In this document: one piece after another, positions 51,010 through 59,681 of the stretch
How positions within the stretch are numbered: position 1 is the first letter of the stretch
Layout: every line of letters starts with the position of its first letter
NCBI GenBank assembly: GCA_900314775.1
Contig: OMWM01000002.1
Coordinates: 27,549 to 91,548, forward strand
DNA: 64,000 bases
Source: an uncultured Eubacteriales bacterium
Lineage (GTDB): Bacteria > Bacillota > Clostridia > Lachnospirales > Lachnospiraceae
Reading direction: 5' to 3'
Notes under the pieces: generated by a model
Told to the model about the DNA's origin: nothing
The model's database searches: none
Seen by the model: only the letters and a program-made list of their open reading frames with translations
Translations under genes and position numbers: made by a program

Positions 51010-52627
51010 AATTACCAACATCCGGCTGCCCTTTGACGCAGAGGAAGATGCTCTGCGCAGGGCGGTTCTGAAAAAACTCCGTATTCATCCGGATGAACTG
51101 AAAAAAATGCGGATTCTGAAGTGTTCCCTGGATGCCCGGCGCGGACGGCGCGGCGGACACAGCGGACAGATCTGCCGCGAATACAGCGTTGCCGTGCAGG
51201 TGAAGAAGGAAGCGGAGATTCTCCGCCGGCACCGCGGCGACCGGGATATTGCAGTTTATCATGAAAATAAATATCATTTTCCATATCACGCCGAAGGCAG
51301 GCCTGCGCAGCCGCCTGTGATCGTGGGCAGCGGGCCGGCAGGTCTTTTCTGCGGGCTGTATCTTGCCAGAGCAGGATTTGCCCCGATCGTGATCGAGCGC
51401 GGCCGGGAGGTCGAGGTCAGAAAAGAGAAGGTGCAGGCTTTCTGGGACGGCGGCAGGCTGGATCCGGAGTGCAACGTGCAGTTCGGAGAAGGCGGCGCCG
51501 GCACATTTTCAGACGGCAAGCTCGGCACGATGGTCAAGGACCGCAGCGGCATGCGCACAGCGGTTCTGGAGACATTCGTCGAAGCCGGTGCCCCGGAAGA
51601 AATTCTCTACACGAACAAGCCGCATCTGGGCACGGACCAGCTGTCCGACATTGTCCGCAATATGCGGAAAGAGATCATAAGTTTCGGCGGGCAGGTGCAT
51701 TTCGGCTGCCGCGCGGATGATCTTATCCTGGAAGACGGCCGCCTGCAGGGCATCCGGCTGTCTTCCGGCGAGTGCATCGCGGCGCCGGCGGCGGTGCTGG
51801 CCGTCGGACACAGCGCGCGCGATACCTTCCGGATGCTGTACAGACGCGGCATGCATATCGAGCAGAAGCCGTTTGCCATCGGCGTCAGGGCCGAGCACCC
51901 GCAGTCGATGATCAACAAGGCGCAGTACGGCACGGAGGATGACCGCCTGCCGGCTGCGAACTACAAGCTGACAGCGCATACCGCGGGCGGCCGCAGCGTG
52001 TATTCATTCTGCATGTGCCCGGGCGGCTATGTCGTCAATGCTTCATCAGAAGAAGGCATGTGCACGGTAAACGGCATGAGCAACCAGGCCCGCGACAGCG
52101 AGAACGCCAACAGCGCCATCGTGGTCAGTGTGGGACCGGAGGATTACGGCTCGGATCACCCGCTGGCCGGTGTGGAATTTCAGCGCCGCTGGGAGAAGAA
52201 GACATTTGAAGAGGGCGGCGGCAAGGTGCCGGTGCAGCTGTATGAGGATTTCAGGCTGAACCGCACCTCCGATCATTTCGGCGATGTGCACCCGGTGCAT
52301 ATGGGTGCGTATGCGTTCGGCAATCTGCGCCGCTGCCTGCCGGATTCGGCGGCAGAAAGCATCCTGGAGGCCATGCCGCAGTTCGGGCGGCGGATTGAAG
52401 GTTTTGACAGACCTGATACAATATTTTCAGGGATTGAAGCCAGAACGTCATCCCCGATCCGCATGGTGCGGGATGAGTCGATGCAGAGCAATCTGCGCGG
52501 CGTGTTCCCGTGCGGAGAAGGCGCCGGCTATGCCGGCGGCATAACGAGTGCAGCGATGGATGGGATCAGGACCGCGGAAGCGGTTGCAATGTTTTACACG
52601 GAGATGGATAATAAGAATGATCAGTGA
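51002..52627 (+). CDS. FAD-dependent dehydrogenase (COG2509-type)
   Basis: 541 residues from the ATG at 51002 with AGGAGGCAGAC upstream, overlapping the previous gene by 8 bases. A basic N-terminal domain of about 100 residues (LDARRGRRGGHSGQICREYS) precedes the FAD motif VIVGSGPAGLFCGLYLARAG near residue 101. QFGEGGAGTFSDGKLGTMVK and the C-terminal FPCGEGAGYAGGITSAAMDG are typical of this uncharacterised family. It is not related to its upstream neighbour beyond the fold. Its end overlaps the DUF896 gene by 11 bases. Confidence 0.88.
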   Translation: MLKITNIRLPFDAEEDALRRAVLKKLRIHPDELKKMRILKCSLDARRGRRGGHSGQICREYSVAVQVKKEAEILRRHRGDRDIAVYHENKYHFPYHAEGRPAQPPVIVGSGPAGLFCGLYLARAGFAPIVIERGREVEVRKEKVQAFWDGGRLDPECNVQFGEGGAGTFSDGKLGTMVKDRSGMRTAVLETFVEAGAPEEILYTNKPHLGTDQLSDIVRNMRKEIISFGGQVHFGCRADDLILEDGRLQGIRLSSGECIAAPAAVLAVGHSARDTFRMLYRRGMHIEQKPFAIGVRAEHPQSMINKAQYGTEDDRLPAANYKLTAHTAGGRSVYSFCMCPGGYVVNASSEEGMCTVNGMSNQARDSENANSAIVVSVGPEDYGSDHPLAGVEFQRRWEKKTFEEGGGKVPVQLYEDFRLNRTSDHFGDVHPVHMGAYAFGNLRRCLPDSAAESILEAMPQFGRRIEGFDRPDTIFSGIEARTSSPIRMVRDESMQSNLRGVFPCGEGAGYAGGITSAAMDGIRTAEAVAMFYTEMDNKNDQ

Positions 52628-52841
52628 AGAAGATATCAGGAGAATCAACGAACTTTATCATAAAAGCAAAGGGGAAGGCCTGACGGCCGAGGAGACAATT
52701 GAGCAGCAGGAGCTGCGCGGCCGCTACATCATGTCTTTCCGCGAGAATCTGCGGGTCCAGCTGGAGAACATTGATATTCAGAACCCGGATGGTTCGATCA
52801 CCCATGTGGCGGACCGCAGGAAGAAGAAAAGGAAACAGTAA
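52617..52841 (+). CDS. DUF896 protein (YnzC-like)
   Basis: 74 residues from the ATG at 52617 with GGAGATGG upstream; it overlaps the preceding gene by 11 bases. The sequence ISEEDIRRINELYHKSKGEG and RGRYIMSFRENLRVQLENID fits the DUF896 helical hairpin family, found in many Firmicutes. The end is basic (RRKKKRKQ). In Bacillus ynzC is an SOS-associated gene; no LexA box is visible here. It overlaps the next gene by one base. Confidence 0.9.
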   Translation: MISEEDIRRINELYHKSKGEGLTAEETIEQQELRGRYIMSFRENLRVQLENIDIQNPDGSITHVADRRKKKRKQ

Positions 52842-53407
52842 TGAACGAGACAGAGACGGAGAAGAAGACAGTCCGTGCGCAGATGCGTGCGAAGAGAGAT
52901 GCGCAGACGCCTGTGCAGGTCAATATGGCCGGGCTGTCGGTGATGCGCAGGATCTATGAACTGGACGAGTATGAGGCGGCGGATACGGTGCTGACCTATG
53001 TTTCCGTCGGCAGTGAGATGCAGACCATCTCGCTGATCAGCCATTCCATAGAGCAGGGCAAGCGTGTCGGTGTTCCGCTGGTTACGGGCAAGGGCGAGAT
53101 GAAATTCATATACATCAGCAGTATCAGCGACCTTAAGCCCGGCCGGTACGGCATTCCGGAGCCGAAGAGCTACCGGACGCAGGAACTGACGGGCGGCTTC
53201 ATGGTCACGCCCGGACTGGCATTTGACCGCAGTCTGCACCGGATCGGCTACGGCGGGGGCTTTTATGACCGCTATATCCGTGCCCACCGGCAGGACCTTT
53301 TCTGCTGCTGCCCGGCGTATGCCTTTCAGGTGATCGGCCAGGTGCCGCAGAGTGAATTTGATGAACCCGTAGACATGATTATCACACCCGATGAGACTAT
53401 CAGATAA
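52841..53407 (+). CDS. 5-formyltetrahydrofolate cyclo-ligase
   Basis: 188 residues, one-base overlap with the DUF896 stop. It converts 5-formyl-THF to 5,10-methenyl-THF with ATP. The family motifs are visible: KKTVRAQMRAKRDAQ at the start, the mid segment GRYGIPEPK, and the C-terminal VTPGLAFDRSLHRIGYGGGF followed by YDRYI. Only the standard active-site Gly-rich loop and surrounding Arg/Lys are needed, so the enzyme looks intact. It precedes miaB by one base or overlaps it, depending on the miaB start. Confidence 0.92.
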   Translation: MNETETEKKTVRAQMRAKRDAQTPVQVNMAGLSVMRRIYELDEYEAADTVLTYVSVGSEMQTISLISHSIEQGKRVGVPLVTGKGEMKFIYISSISDLKPGRYGIPEPKSYRTQELTGGFMVTPGLAFDRSLHRIGYGGGFYDRYIRAHRQDLFCCCPAYAFQVIGQVPQSEFDEPVDMIITPDETIR

Positions 53408-53408
53408 G

Positions 53409-54818
53409 ATGGAATATTTAGATGAAACAGAGAAACAGCTGAGTATCATTGAAGAACTCAGCCGGCGGCTGAAAGCGGAAGAAGAAAAGACCGGCGTGAA
53501 GAAGACATTTCACGTCGTCACGTTCGGCTGCCAGATGAATGCAAGAGATTCCGAGAAGCTGGCCGGCATTCTGCGCCGGATCGGCTATGTGGAGACCGAT
53601 ACCGAGGACGCGGATTTTGTGATCTACAACACCTGTACGGTCCGTGAGAATGCGGATCTGCGTGTATACGGCCGGCTCGGACAGATGAAGCGTGTCAAGG
53701 AGAAACATCCCGGCATGCTGATTGCGCTTTGCGGCTGCATGATGCAGGAACCGGCGGCGGTCGAGAAGATCAGGAAATCCTACCGCAATGTCGATATCAT
53801 TTTCGGCACGCACAATATTTTCAAGCTGGCGCAGCTGATTCAGGAGCGCCTTGACACCGGGGAGATAGTGGTCGATATCTGGCCGGATAGGGACATGATT
53901 GTCGAGAATCTGCCGTCCGAGCGGAAATATCCGTTTAAATGCGGCGTCAATATCATGTTCGGCTGCAACAATTTCTGCAGCTACTGCATTGTGCCTTATG
54001 TGCGCGGCCGGGAGCGAAGCCGCAGGCCGGAGGACATTTTGAGTGAGATCCGTGCGGATGTCGCGGACGGAGTCGTCGAGGTCATGCTGCTTGGGCAGAA
54101 TGTCAACTCCTACGGGAAAAATCTCGAGACGCCGGTGTCCTTTGCACAGCTGCTGCGGCAGGTCAGCGAGATCGATGGTCTGCAGCGGATCCGCTTCATG
54201 ACCTCGCATCCGAAGGACCTGTCCGACGAGCTGATCGCGGTGATGGCCGATGCGGACAACATCTGCCGCCATATCCATCTGCCGGTCCAGTCCGGCAGCA
54301 ACCGCATACTCAAGGCGATGAACCGGCACTATACAAGAGAGGACTACCTGCGGCTTGTCGACAAGCTGCGCACGGCTATGCCGGATATTGCGATCACGAC
54401 GGATATCATCGTGGGCTACCCGGAAGAGACAGAACAGGATTTCCAGGACACGCTGGATCTCGTGAAGGAAGTCGGGTACGACGGCGCCTTTACGTTTATT
54501 TATTCGAAGAGAACGGGTACGCCGGCGGCGAAAATACCGTATAATATATCAAAAGAAGAAATCAAGGACCGTTTCGACAGACTGCTGGCACAGGTACAGT
54601 GCGATTCCAAAAAGGCACTTGAAAAGCGCCTCGGAACCGTTCAGAGCGTGCTGGTGGAGAGCCCGAACGACCACGACCCTTCTATGGTGACCGGAAGGCT
54701 TGAAAGCAATGCCATTGTGCATTTTCCGGGTTCGGCAGATCTGATCGGCCGTATTGTGCAGGTTAAGATGACGGAAAACCGTTCATTTTACTATATAGGC
54801 GAAAGAGTCAGTGTTTAA
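53409..54818 (+). CDS. miaB: tRNA-2-methylthio-N6-dimethylallyladenosine synthase MiaB
   Basis: 469 residues from the ATG at 53409, chosen because it sits one base after the preceding stop; an ATG at 53391 is also possible and neither has a strong ribosome site. MiaB methylthiolates i6A37 of tRNAs; miaA in the same window makes i6A. The N-terminal UPF0004 domain has three cysteines (FGCQMNARDSE, NTCTVRENA, GCMMQEP), the radical SAM core shows CNNFCSYCIVPYVRGRE, and a TRAM domain ends the protein. Confidence 0.95.
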   Translation: MEYLDETEKQLSIIEELSRRLKAEEEKTGVKKTFHVVTFGCQMNARDSEKLAGILRRIGYVETDTEDADFVIYNTCTVRENADLRVYGRLGQMKRVKEKHPGMLIALCGCMMQEPAAVEKIRKSYRNVDIIFGTHNIFKLAQLIQERLDTGEIVVDIWPDRDMIVENLPSERKYPFKCGVNIMFGCNNFCSYCIVPYVRGRERSRRPEDILSEIRADVADGVVEVMLLGQNVNSYGKNLETPVSFAQLLRQVSEIDGLQRIRFMTSHPKDLSDELIAVMADADNICRHIHLPVQSGSNRILKAMNRHYTREDYLRLVDKLRTAMPDIAITTDIIVGYPEETEQDFQDTLDLVKEVGYDGAFTFIYSKRTGTPAAKIPYNISKEEIKDRFDRLLAQVQCDSKKALEKRLGTVQSVLVESPNDHDPSMVTGRLESNAIVHFPGSADLIGRIVQVKMTENRSFYYIGERVSV

Positions 54819-54827
54819 GGAAAGGAA

Positions 54828-56945
54828 ATGACGATGCCAAAGAATATTGATATCAAGGAAATCTACGGATGCAATGTGTTTGACGATGCTACGATGCAGC
54901 AGCGCCTTCCGAAGAAGATCTACGCTGAATTCAAGCAGTCGCTTCTGGAAGGAGAAGACCTCGAACCGCATGTGGCCGAGATTATCGCGCATGAGATGAA
55001 AGAATGGGCAATTGAGAAGGGAGCAACGCATTTTACGCACTGGTTCCAGCCGCTCACCCATATTACGGCAGAGAAGCACGATGCCTTTATCAACCCGCAG
55101 AAAGACGGAAGGCTTCTGCTTTCCCTTTCCGGCAAAGAGCTGATCAAGGGCGAGCCGGACGGCTCTTCTTTCCCGTCAGGCGGTCTGCGCGTGACCTGCG
55201 AGGCCCGCGGCTATACGGCGTGGGACTGCACATCACCGGCCTTTATCAAGGAATTCCCGGACAGCACCTCGATCCTGTGCATTCCGACCGTATTCTGTGC
55301 TTATAACGGCCAGGCGCTGGATATGAAGACGCCGCTGCTCAAATCCATGGAGGCGATCAACAGACAGTCTCTGCGGATCCTGCGGCTTTTCGGCGATACG
55401 CAGACAAAGCGCGTGATCACGAGTGTGGGCGCGGAGCAGGAGTATTTCCTGATTGACCGCGAGACAGCCATGAAGAGAATGGATATCATGTTCACGGGAC
55501 GGACGCTTTTCGGCGCGCCGGCACCGAAAGGACAGGAACTCGGCGATCATTATTTCGGCATCATCAAGGAACGTGTGCTCGCCTACATGTCCGAGCTGAA
55601 CGAGGAACTGTGGAAGCTCGGCATCAAGGCCAAGACGCAGCATAACGAGGTTGCGCCGGGCCAGCATGAGCTCGCTCCGATTTATGATACAACCAATATT
55701 GCAACCGATGACAACCAGCTGATCATGGAGATCATGAAGAAGGTGGCCCGCCGCCACGGCCTCGAGTGCCTGCTGACAGAGAAACCGTTTGACGGTGTCA
55801 ATGGTTCCGGCAAGCACAACAACTGGTCGCTGAATACGGACAGAGGCCGCAACCTGCTTGATCCGGGCGATTCACCGCATGAGAACAGACAGTTCCTTCT
55901 TTTCCTTGCGGCGGTTCTGCGCGCAGTTGATCTCTACGCACCGCTGCTTCGTATGTCAGCGGCCACAGCCGGCAATGACTACCGTCTGGGTGCCAATGAA
56001 GCGCCGCCGGCAATCATTTCGGTATTCCTCGGCGATCAGCTCACAGATGTAGTCGAGCAGCTGGTGGAGACCGGCCGGGCAACGCACAGCATTTCCGGCA
56101 GCGTTCTCGATACCGGCGTTTCCACGGTACCGAACTTCAAGAAGGACGTGACGGACCGCAACCGTACATCACCGTTTGCCTTTACCGGCAACAAATTTGA
56201 ATTCCGTATGGTTGGTTCTTCCCAGTCGATTGCGAGACCGAACACGGTGCTCAATACGATCGTGGCGGAGACGCTCAGCGAGGCAGCGGATATTCTCGAG
56301 AAGGCAGACGACTTCGACACGGCGCTGCACGATCTGATCAAGGATTGGTTTACGCAGCACAGCCGCATTATTTTCAACGGAGACGGTTATTCCGAGGAGT
56401 GGGTGCAGGAAGCTGCCCGCCGCGGACTGCCGAATATTTCGAATACGGTTGATGCGATTCAGTATTATACAGATGAAAATTACATCAGGATGTTTGAAAA
56501 GCACGGCGTGCTCAGCCGCACGGAGCTGCAGGCCCGTCAGGAAGTCGAGTACGAGTGCTATTCGAAGGAAATCAATATCGAATCCAGAACCATGGTGACG
56601 ATGGCCCGCAAACAGATCATTCCGGCAGTTATCGGCTACAAGAAGAGCCTTGCCGAGGCGGTCATCACCGACCGCGAAGCTGGTGCGGACGTGACGGTCG
56701 AGCAGGATATGCTCCGCAGCGTCGGCACATATCTGAGCGGCCTGTGCAAAAGCGTGGACGATCTGGAAAATGCGACGAACAAGGCAATTGTCATTGAAGA
56801 TAAAAAGCAGCAGGCAGCTGCCTACCGCGATACGGTGCGTCCTGTTTTCACCGCAGTACGGGAAAATGCAGATGCACTGGAGCGGATCGTGGACCGGGAG
56901 GTATGGCCGTTCCCGACCTACGACGAAATTCTTTTCAATGTCTGA
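54828..56945 (+). CDS. glnN: Glutamine synthetase type III
   Basis: 705 residues, the long type III form of anaerobes rather than the 440-residue GlnA. It makes glutamine from glutamate and ammonia with ATP. The signature region is visible: THFTHWFQPLTHITAEKHDA near 70 and TQHNEVAPGQHELAPIYDTT near 275, then NGSGKHNNWSLNTD. AAGGAAAGGA precedes two adjacent ATGs (54828, 54834). It separates miaB from mutS and ends at its own terminator. Confidence 0.96.
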   Translation: MTMPKNIDIKEIYGCNVFDDATMQQRLPKKIYAEFKQSLLEGEDLEPHVAEIIAHEMKEWAIEKGATHFTHWFQPLTHITAEKHDAFINPQKDGRLLLSLSGKELIKGEPDGSSFPSGGLRVTCEARGYTAWDCTSPAFIKEFPDSTSILCIPTVFCAYNGQALDMKTPLLKSMEAINRQSLRILRLFGDTQTKRVITSVGAEQEYFLIDRETAMKRMDIMFTGRTLFGAPAPKGQELGDHYFGIIKERVLAYMSELNEELWKLGIKAKTQHNEVAPGQHELAPIYDTTNIATDDNQLIMEIMKKVARRHGLECLLTEKPFDGVNGSGKHNNWSLNTDRGRNLLDPGDSPHENRQFLLFLAAVLRAVDLYAPLLRMSAATAGNDYRLGANEAPPAIISVFLGDQLTDVVEQLVETGRATHSISGSVLDTGVSTVPNFKKDVTDRNRTSPFAFTGNKFEFRMVGSSQSIARPNTVLNTIVAETLSEAADILEKADDFDTALHDLIKDWFTQHSRIIFNGDGYSEEWVQEAARRGLPNISNTVDAIQYYTDENYIRMFEKHGVLSRTELQARQEVEYECYSKEINIESRTMVTMARKQIIPAVIGYKKSLAEAVITDREAGADVTVEQDMLRSVGTYLSGLCKSVDDLENATNKAIVIEDKKQQAAAYRDTVRPVFTAVRENADALERIVDREVWPFPTYDEILFNV

Positions 56946-56954
56946 CCTGCATAA

Positions 56955-56989
56955 AGCGTTTCGGGCTGCGGCCCGGAACGCTGTTTTTT
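56955..56989 (+). terminator. Intrinsic terminator after glnN
   Basis: A 12-bp stem with one G-U pair (AGCGTTTCGGGC at 56955-56966, loop TGCG, partner 56971-56982) is followed by GTTTTTT. The mutS ATG is 20 bases after the T run, with no promoter visible between. Confidence 0.9.
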
Positions 56990-57008
56990 GGAAATACGGA
57001 GGAACAAC

Positions 57009-59666
57009 ATGTCACTTTCACCGATGATGCAGCATTACGTGAAGACAAAAGAACAATACAAGGACTGCATCCTTTTTTACCGGCTCGGGGATTTTTACGA
57101 GATGTTTTTCGACGATGCGAAAACGGCATCGAAGGAACTCGACCTGACGCTGACGGGGAAAGACTGCGGCCTTCCGGAACGGGCGCCGATGTGCGGCGTG
57201 CCTTATCATGCGGTGGAAACGTATCTGACGAAGCTCGTGCAGAAGGGATACAAGGTGGCCATCTGCGAGCAGATGGAAGACCCGAAGCTGGCGAAGGGCA
57301 TCGTAAAACGCGAAGTGATCCGGGTCGTGACGCCGGGCACCAATCTCAGCCAGGAAGCGCTGGATGACGGACGCAACAATTATCTGATGTGTATTCTCTA
57401 CACGTCCGGTATCTTCGGCATCGCGGCGACCGATATTTCCACCGGCGATTTCTATACGACACAGGTGGAGGATGTGCAGACGCTCTGCGACGAAATCAAT
57501 CGTTTCGCACCGGCGGAGATCATCTGCAATGACGCGCTGGCGATGAGCGGTGCGGATCTGACGCCGTTCAAAGAGAAAATGAATACGGCGGTCACGGTGC
57601 TGGAATCGTGGTATATCGATGAGGACCGGTGCACCCAGGCGATCCGCGATCATTTTCACGTGAAGGCACTGGAGGGACTCGGCATTACCGATATGCCGGC
57701 CGGCACACTTGCCTGCGGCGCGGTGCTGCAGTACCTCAGCGAGACGCAGATGAATTCGCTCTCGAATCTGACCCGGATAACGCCGTATAAGAGCGGCGGT
57801 TCGATGCTGATCGACACGTCGACGGCACGCAACCTGGAGCTGACAGAGACGATGCGCGAGAAAAACAAGCGCGGATCTCTTCTCTGGGTGCTCGACCACA
57901 CGAAAACGGCGATGGGCGCCAGACTGCTGCGCAGCTGGATTCTGCAGCCGCTGCTGAGCAGGAAAAAGATCGAGGAGCGCCAGGACGGCGTCGAGGAGCT
58001 GGTCAGCAATATGATTGACCGCGAGGAAATCCGGGAGTACCTCGGACCGATTTACGATCTGGAGCGGCTGATCACAAGAATCAGCTACAAGACGGCCGGA
58101 CCGCGCGATCTGATCGCGTTTAAGACATCGCTGCAGATGCTGCCGCCGATCCGCCAGCAGCTGGCCCATTTCAATGCGCCGATTCTGAAGAAAATATATG
58201 AAGATATCGATCCGCTGGAGGATATCTGCAAGCTGATTGAGGACAGCATAGTCGACGATCCACCGGTGATCATCCGCGAAGGCGGCATGATCCGCGACGG
58301 CTTTAATAAAGATGTCGATCACTACCGTTCGGCGCAGCGGGACGGCAAGCAGTGGCTTTCGGATCTGGAGACAAGAGAGCGGGAGAAGACAGGTATTAAA
58401 AATCTGCGTATCCGCTATAATAAAGTATTCGGATATTTCCTTGAAGTCACCAATGCCTATAAGAACCTTGTCCCGGAGGACTGGCAGCGCCGCCAGACGC
58501 TGACAAACGCGGAGCGCTATATCACGCCGGAACTCAAGGAGCTCGAAGACCAGATCCTCGGTGCGCAGGATAAACTGTCCGCGCTCGAGTACGATCTTTT
58601 CTGCAGCGTGCGGGATCAGATCAGCGGGGAGATGAAGCGCATTCAGAAGACCGCCAAGGCGGTGGCGCTGCTCGACGTTCTGGCCTCTCTCGCCTATACG
58701 GCGCAGGCCAACGGCTATGTGCGCCCGAAGATCAACACAAAGGGCCTTATCGACATCCGGGACGGACGCCATCCGGTGATCGAGAAGATGATCGGCAGCG
58801 AAAACTTTATCTCGAATGATACATTTCTTGACAATAAAAAGCACAGAATATCGATTATCACCGGGCCGAACATGGCCGGCAAGTCGACGTACATGCGGCA
58901 GTCGGCCCTGATCGTGCTGATGGCGCAGATCGGCAGCTTTGTGCCGGCGGCGTCGGCGGATATCGGCATCGTCGACCGCATTTTCACGCGTGTCGGCGCC
59001 TCTGATGATCTGGCAAGCGGGCAGAGCACCTTCATGGTGGAGATGACGGAGGTCGCAAACATCCTGCGCAACGCCACCGCGAAGAGCCTGCTGATTCTGG
59101 ATGAAATCGGACGGGGCACCAGCACCTACGACGGACTGAGCATCGCCTGGGCGGTTGTCGAATATATCAGCGATCCGGCCCGTCTCGGCGCCAAGACGCT
59201 GTTTGCGACGCATTATCACGAGCTGACCGAACTGGAGGGCAGACTGGACAACGTGAACAACTACTGCATCGCGGTCCGCGAGGAAGGCGACGATATCATT
59301 TTCATCCGCAAGATTATCCCGGGCGGAGCCGATAAGAGCTACGGCATCCAGGTGGCCCGTCTGGCCGGTGTGCCGGATGAGGTGATTAACCGCGCCAAGG
59401 AAATTTCGCAGATTCTGACGGAGTCTGACGTCACGGACAAGGTTCGTAAAATCGATGTGAAGGCGGCCGGCAGCGGGCGCGGACAGAAGAAACAGGAACA
59501 GAAGAGGCAGAGTGCGGACGATACACGGCAGATGAGCCTGTTTGAGATGTATCCGGAGGAAAATCCGGTGATCCGCAAGCTGAAAAGCTACGATATTTCC
59601 AACATGACGCCGGTTATGGCGCTGAACGCACTTGATGAACTGCAGAAAATGGCAGATAAGAAATAA
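57009..59666 (+). CDS. mutS: DNA mismatch repair protein MutS
   Basis: 885 residues from the ATG at 57009, with CGGAGGAAC just upstream; an in-frame ATG at 56988 overlaps the terminator tail and is rejected. MutS recognises mismatches. The mismatch-binding domain has the Phe-x-Glu motif in FYRLGDFYEMFFDDAK. The ATPase has Walker A GPNMAGKST at about 619-627, Walker B LLILDEIGRGTSTYDG and the composite-site FATHYHELTELEG. A Lys/Gln-rich linker precedes the C-terminal helix. mutL follows by 15 bases. Confidence 0.98.
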   Translation: MSLSPMMQHYVKTKEQYKDCILFYRLGDFYEMFFDDAKTASKELDLTLTGKDCGLPERAPMCGVPYHAVETYLTKLVQKGYKVAICEQMEDPKLAKGIVKREVIRVVTPGTNLSQEALDDGRNNYLMCILYTSGIFGIAATDISTGDFYTTQVEDVQTLCDEINRFAPAEIICNDALAMSGADLTPFKEKMNTAVTVLESWYIDEDRCTQAIRDHFHVKALEGLGITDMPAGTLACGAVLQYLSETQMNSLSNLTRITPYKSGGSMLIDTSTARNLELTETMREKNKRGSLLWVLDHTKTAMGARLLRSWILQPLLSRKKIEERQDGVEELVSNMIDREEIREYLGPIYDLERLITRISYKTAGPRDLIAFKTSLQMLPPIRQQLAHFNAPILKKIYEDIDPLEDICKLIEDSIVDDPPVIIREGGMIRDGFNKDVDHYRSAQRDGKQWLSDLETREREKTGIKNLRIRYNKVFGYFLEVTNAYKNLVPEDWQRRQTLTNAERYITPELKELEDQILGAQDKLSALEYDLFCSVRDQISGEMKRIQKTAKAVALLDVLASLAYTAQANGYVRPKINTKGLIDIRDGRHPVIEKMIGSENFISNDTFLDNKKHRISIITGPNMAGKSTYMRQSALIVLMAQIGSFVPAASADIGIVDRIFTRVGASDDLASGQSTFMVEMTEVANILRNATAKSLLILDEIGRGTSTYDGLSIAWAVVEYISDPARLGAKTLFATHYHELTELEGRLDNVNNYCIAVREEGDDIIFIRKIIPGGADKSYGIQVARLAGVPDEVINRAKEISQILTESDVTDKVRKIDVKAAGSGRGQKKQEQKRQSADDTRQMSLFEMYPEENPVIRKLKSYDISNMTPVMALNALDELQKMADKK

Positions 59667-59681
59667 TGAAAAGGGTATGGC

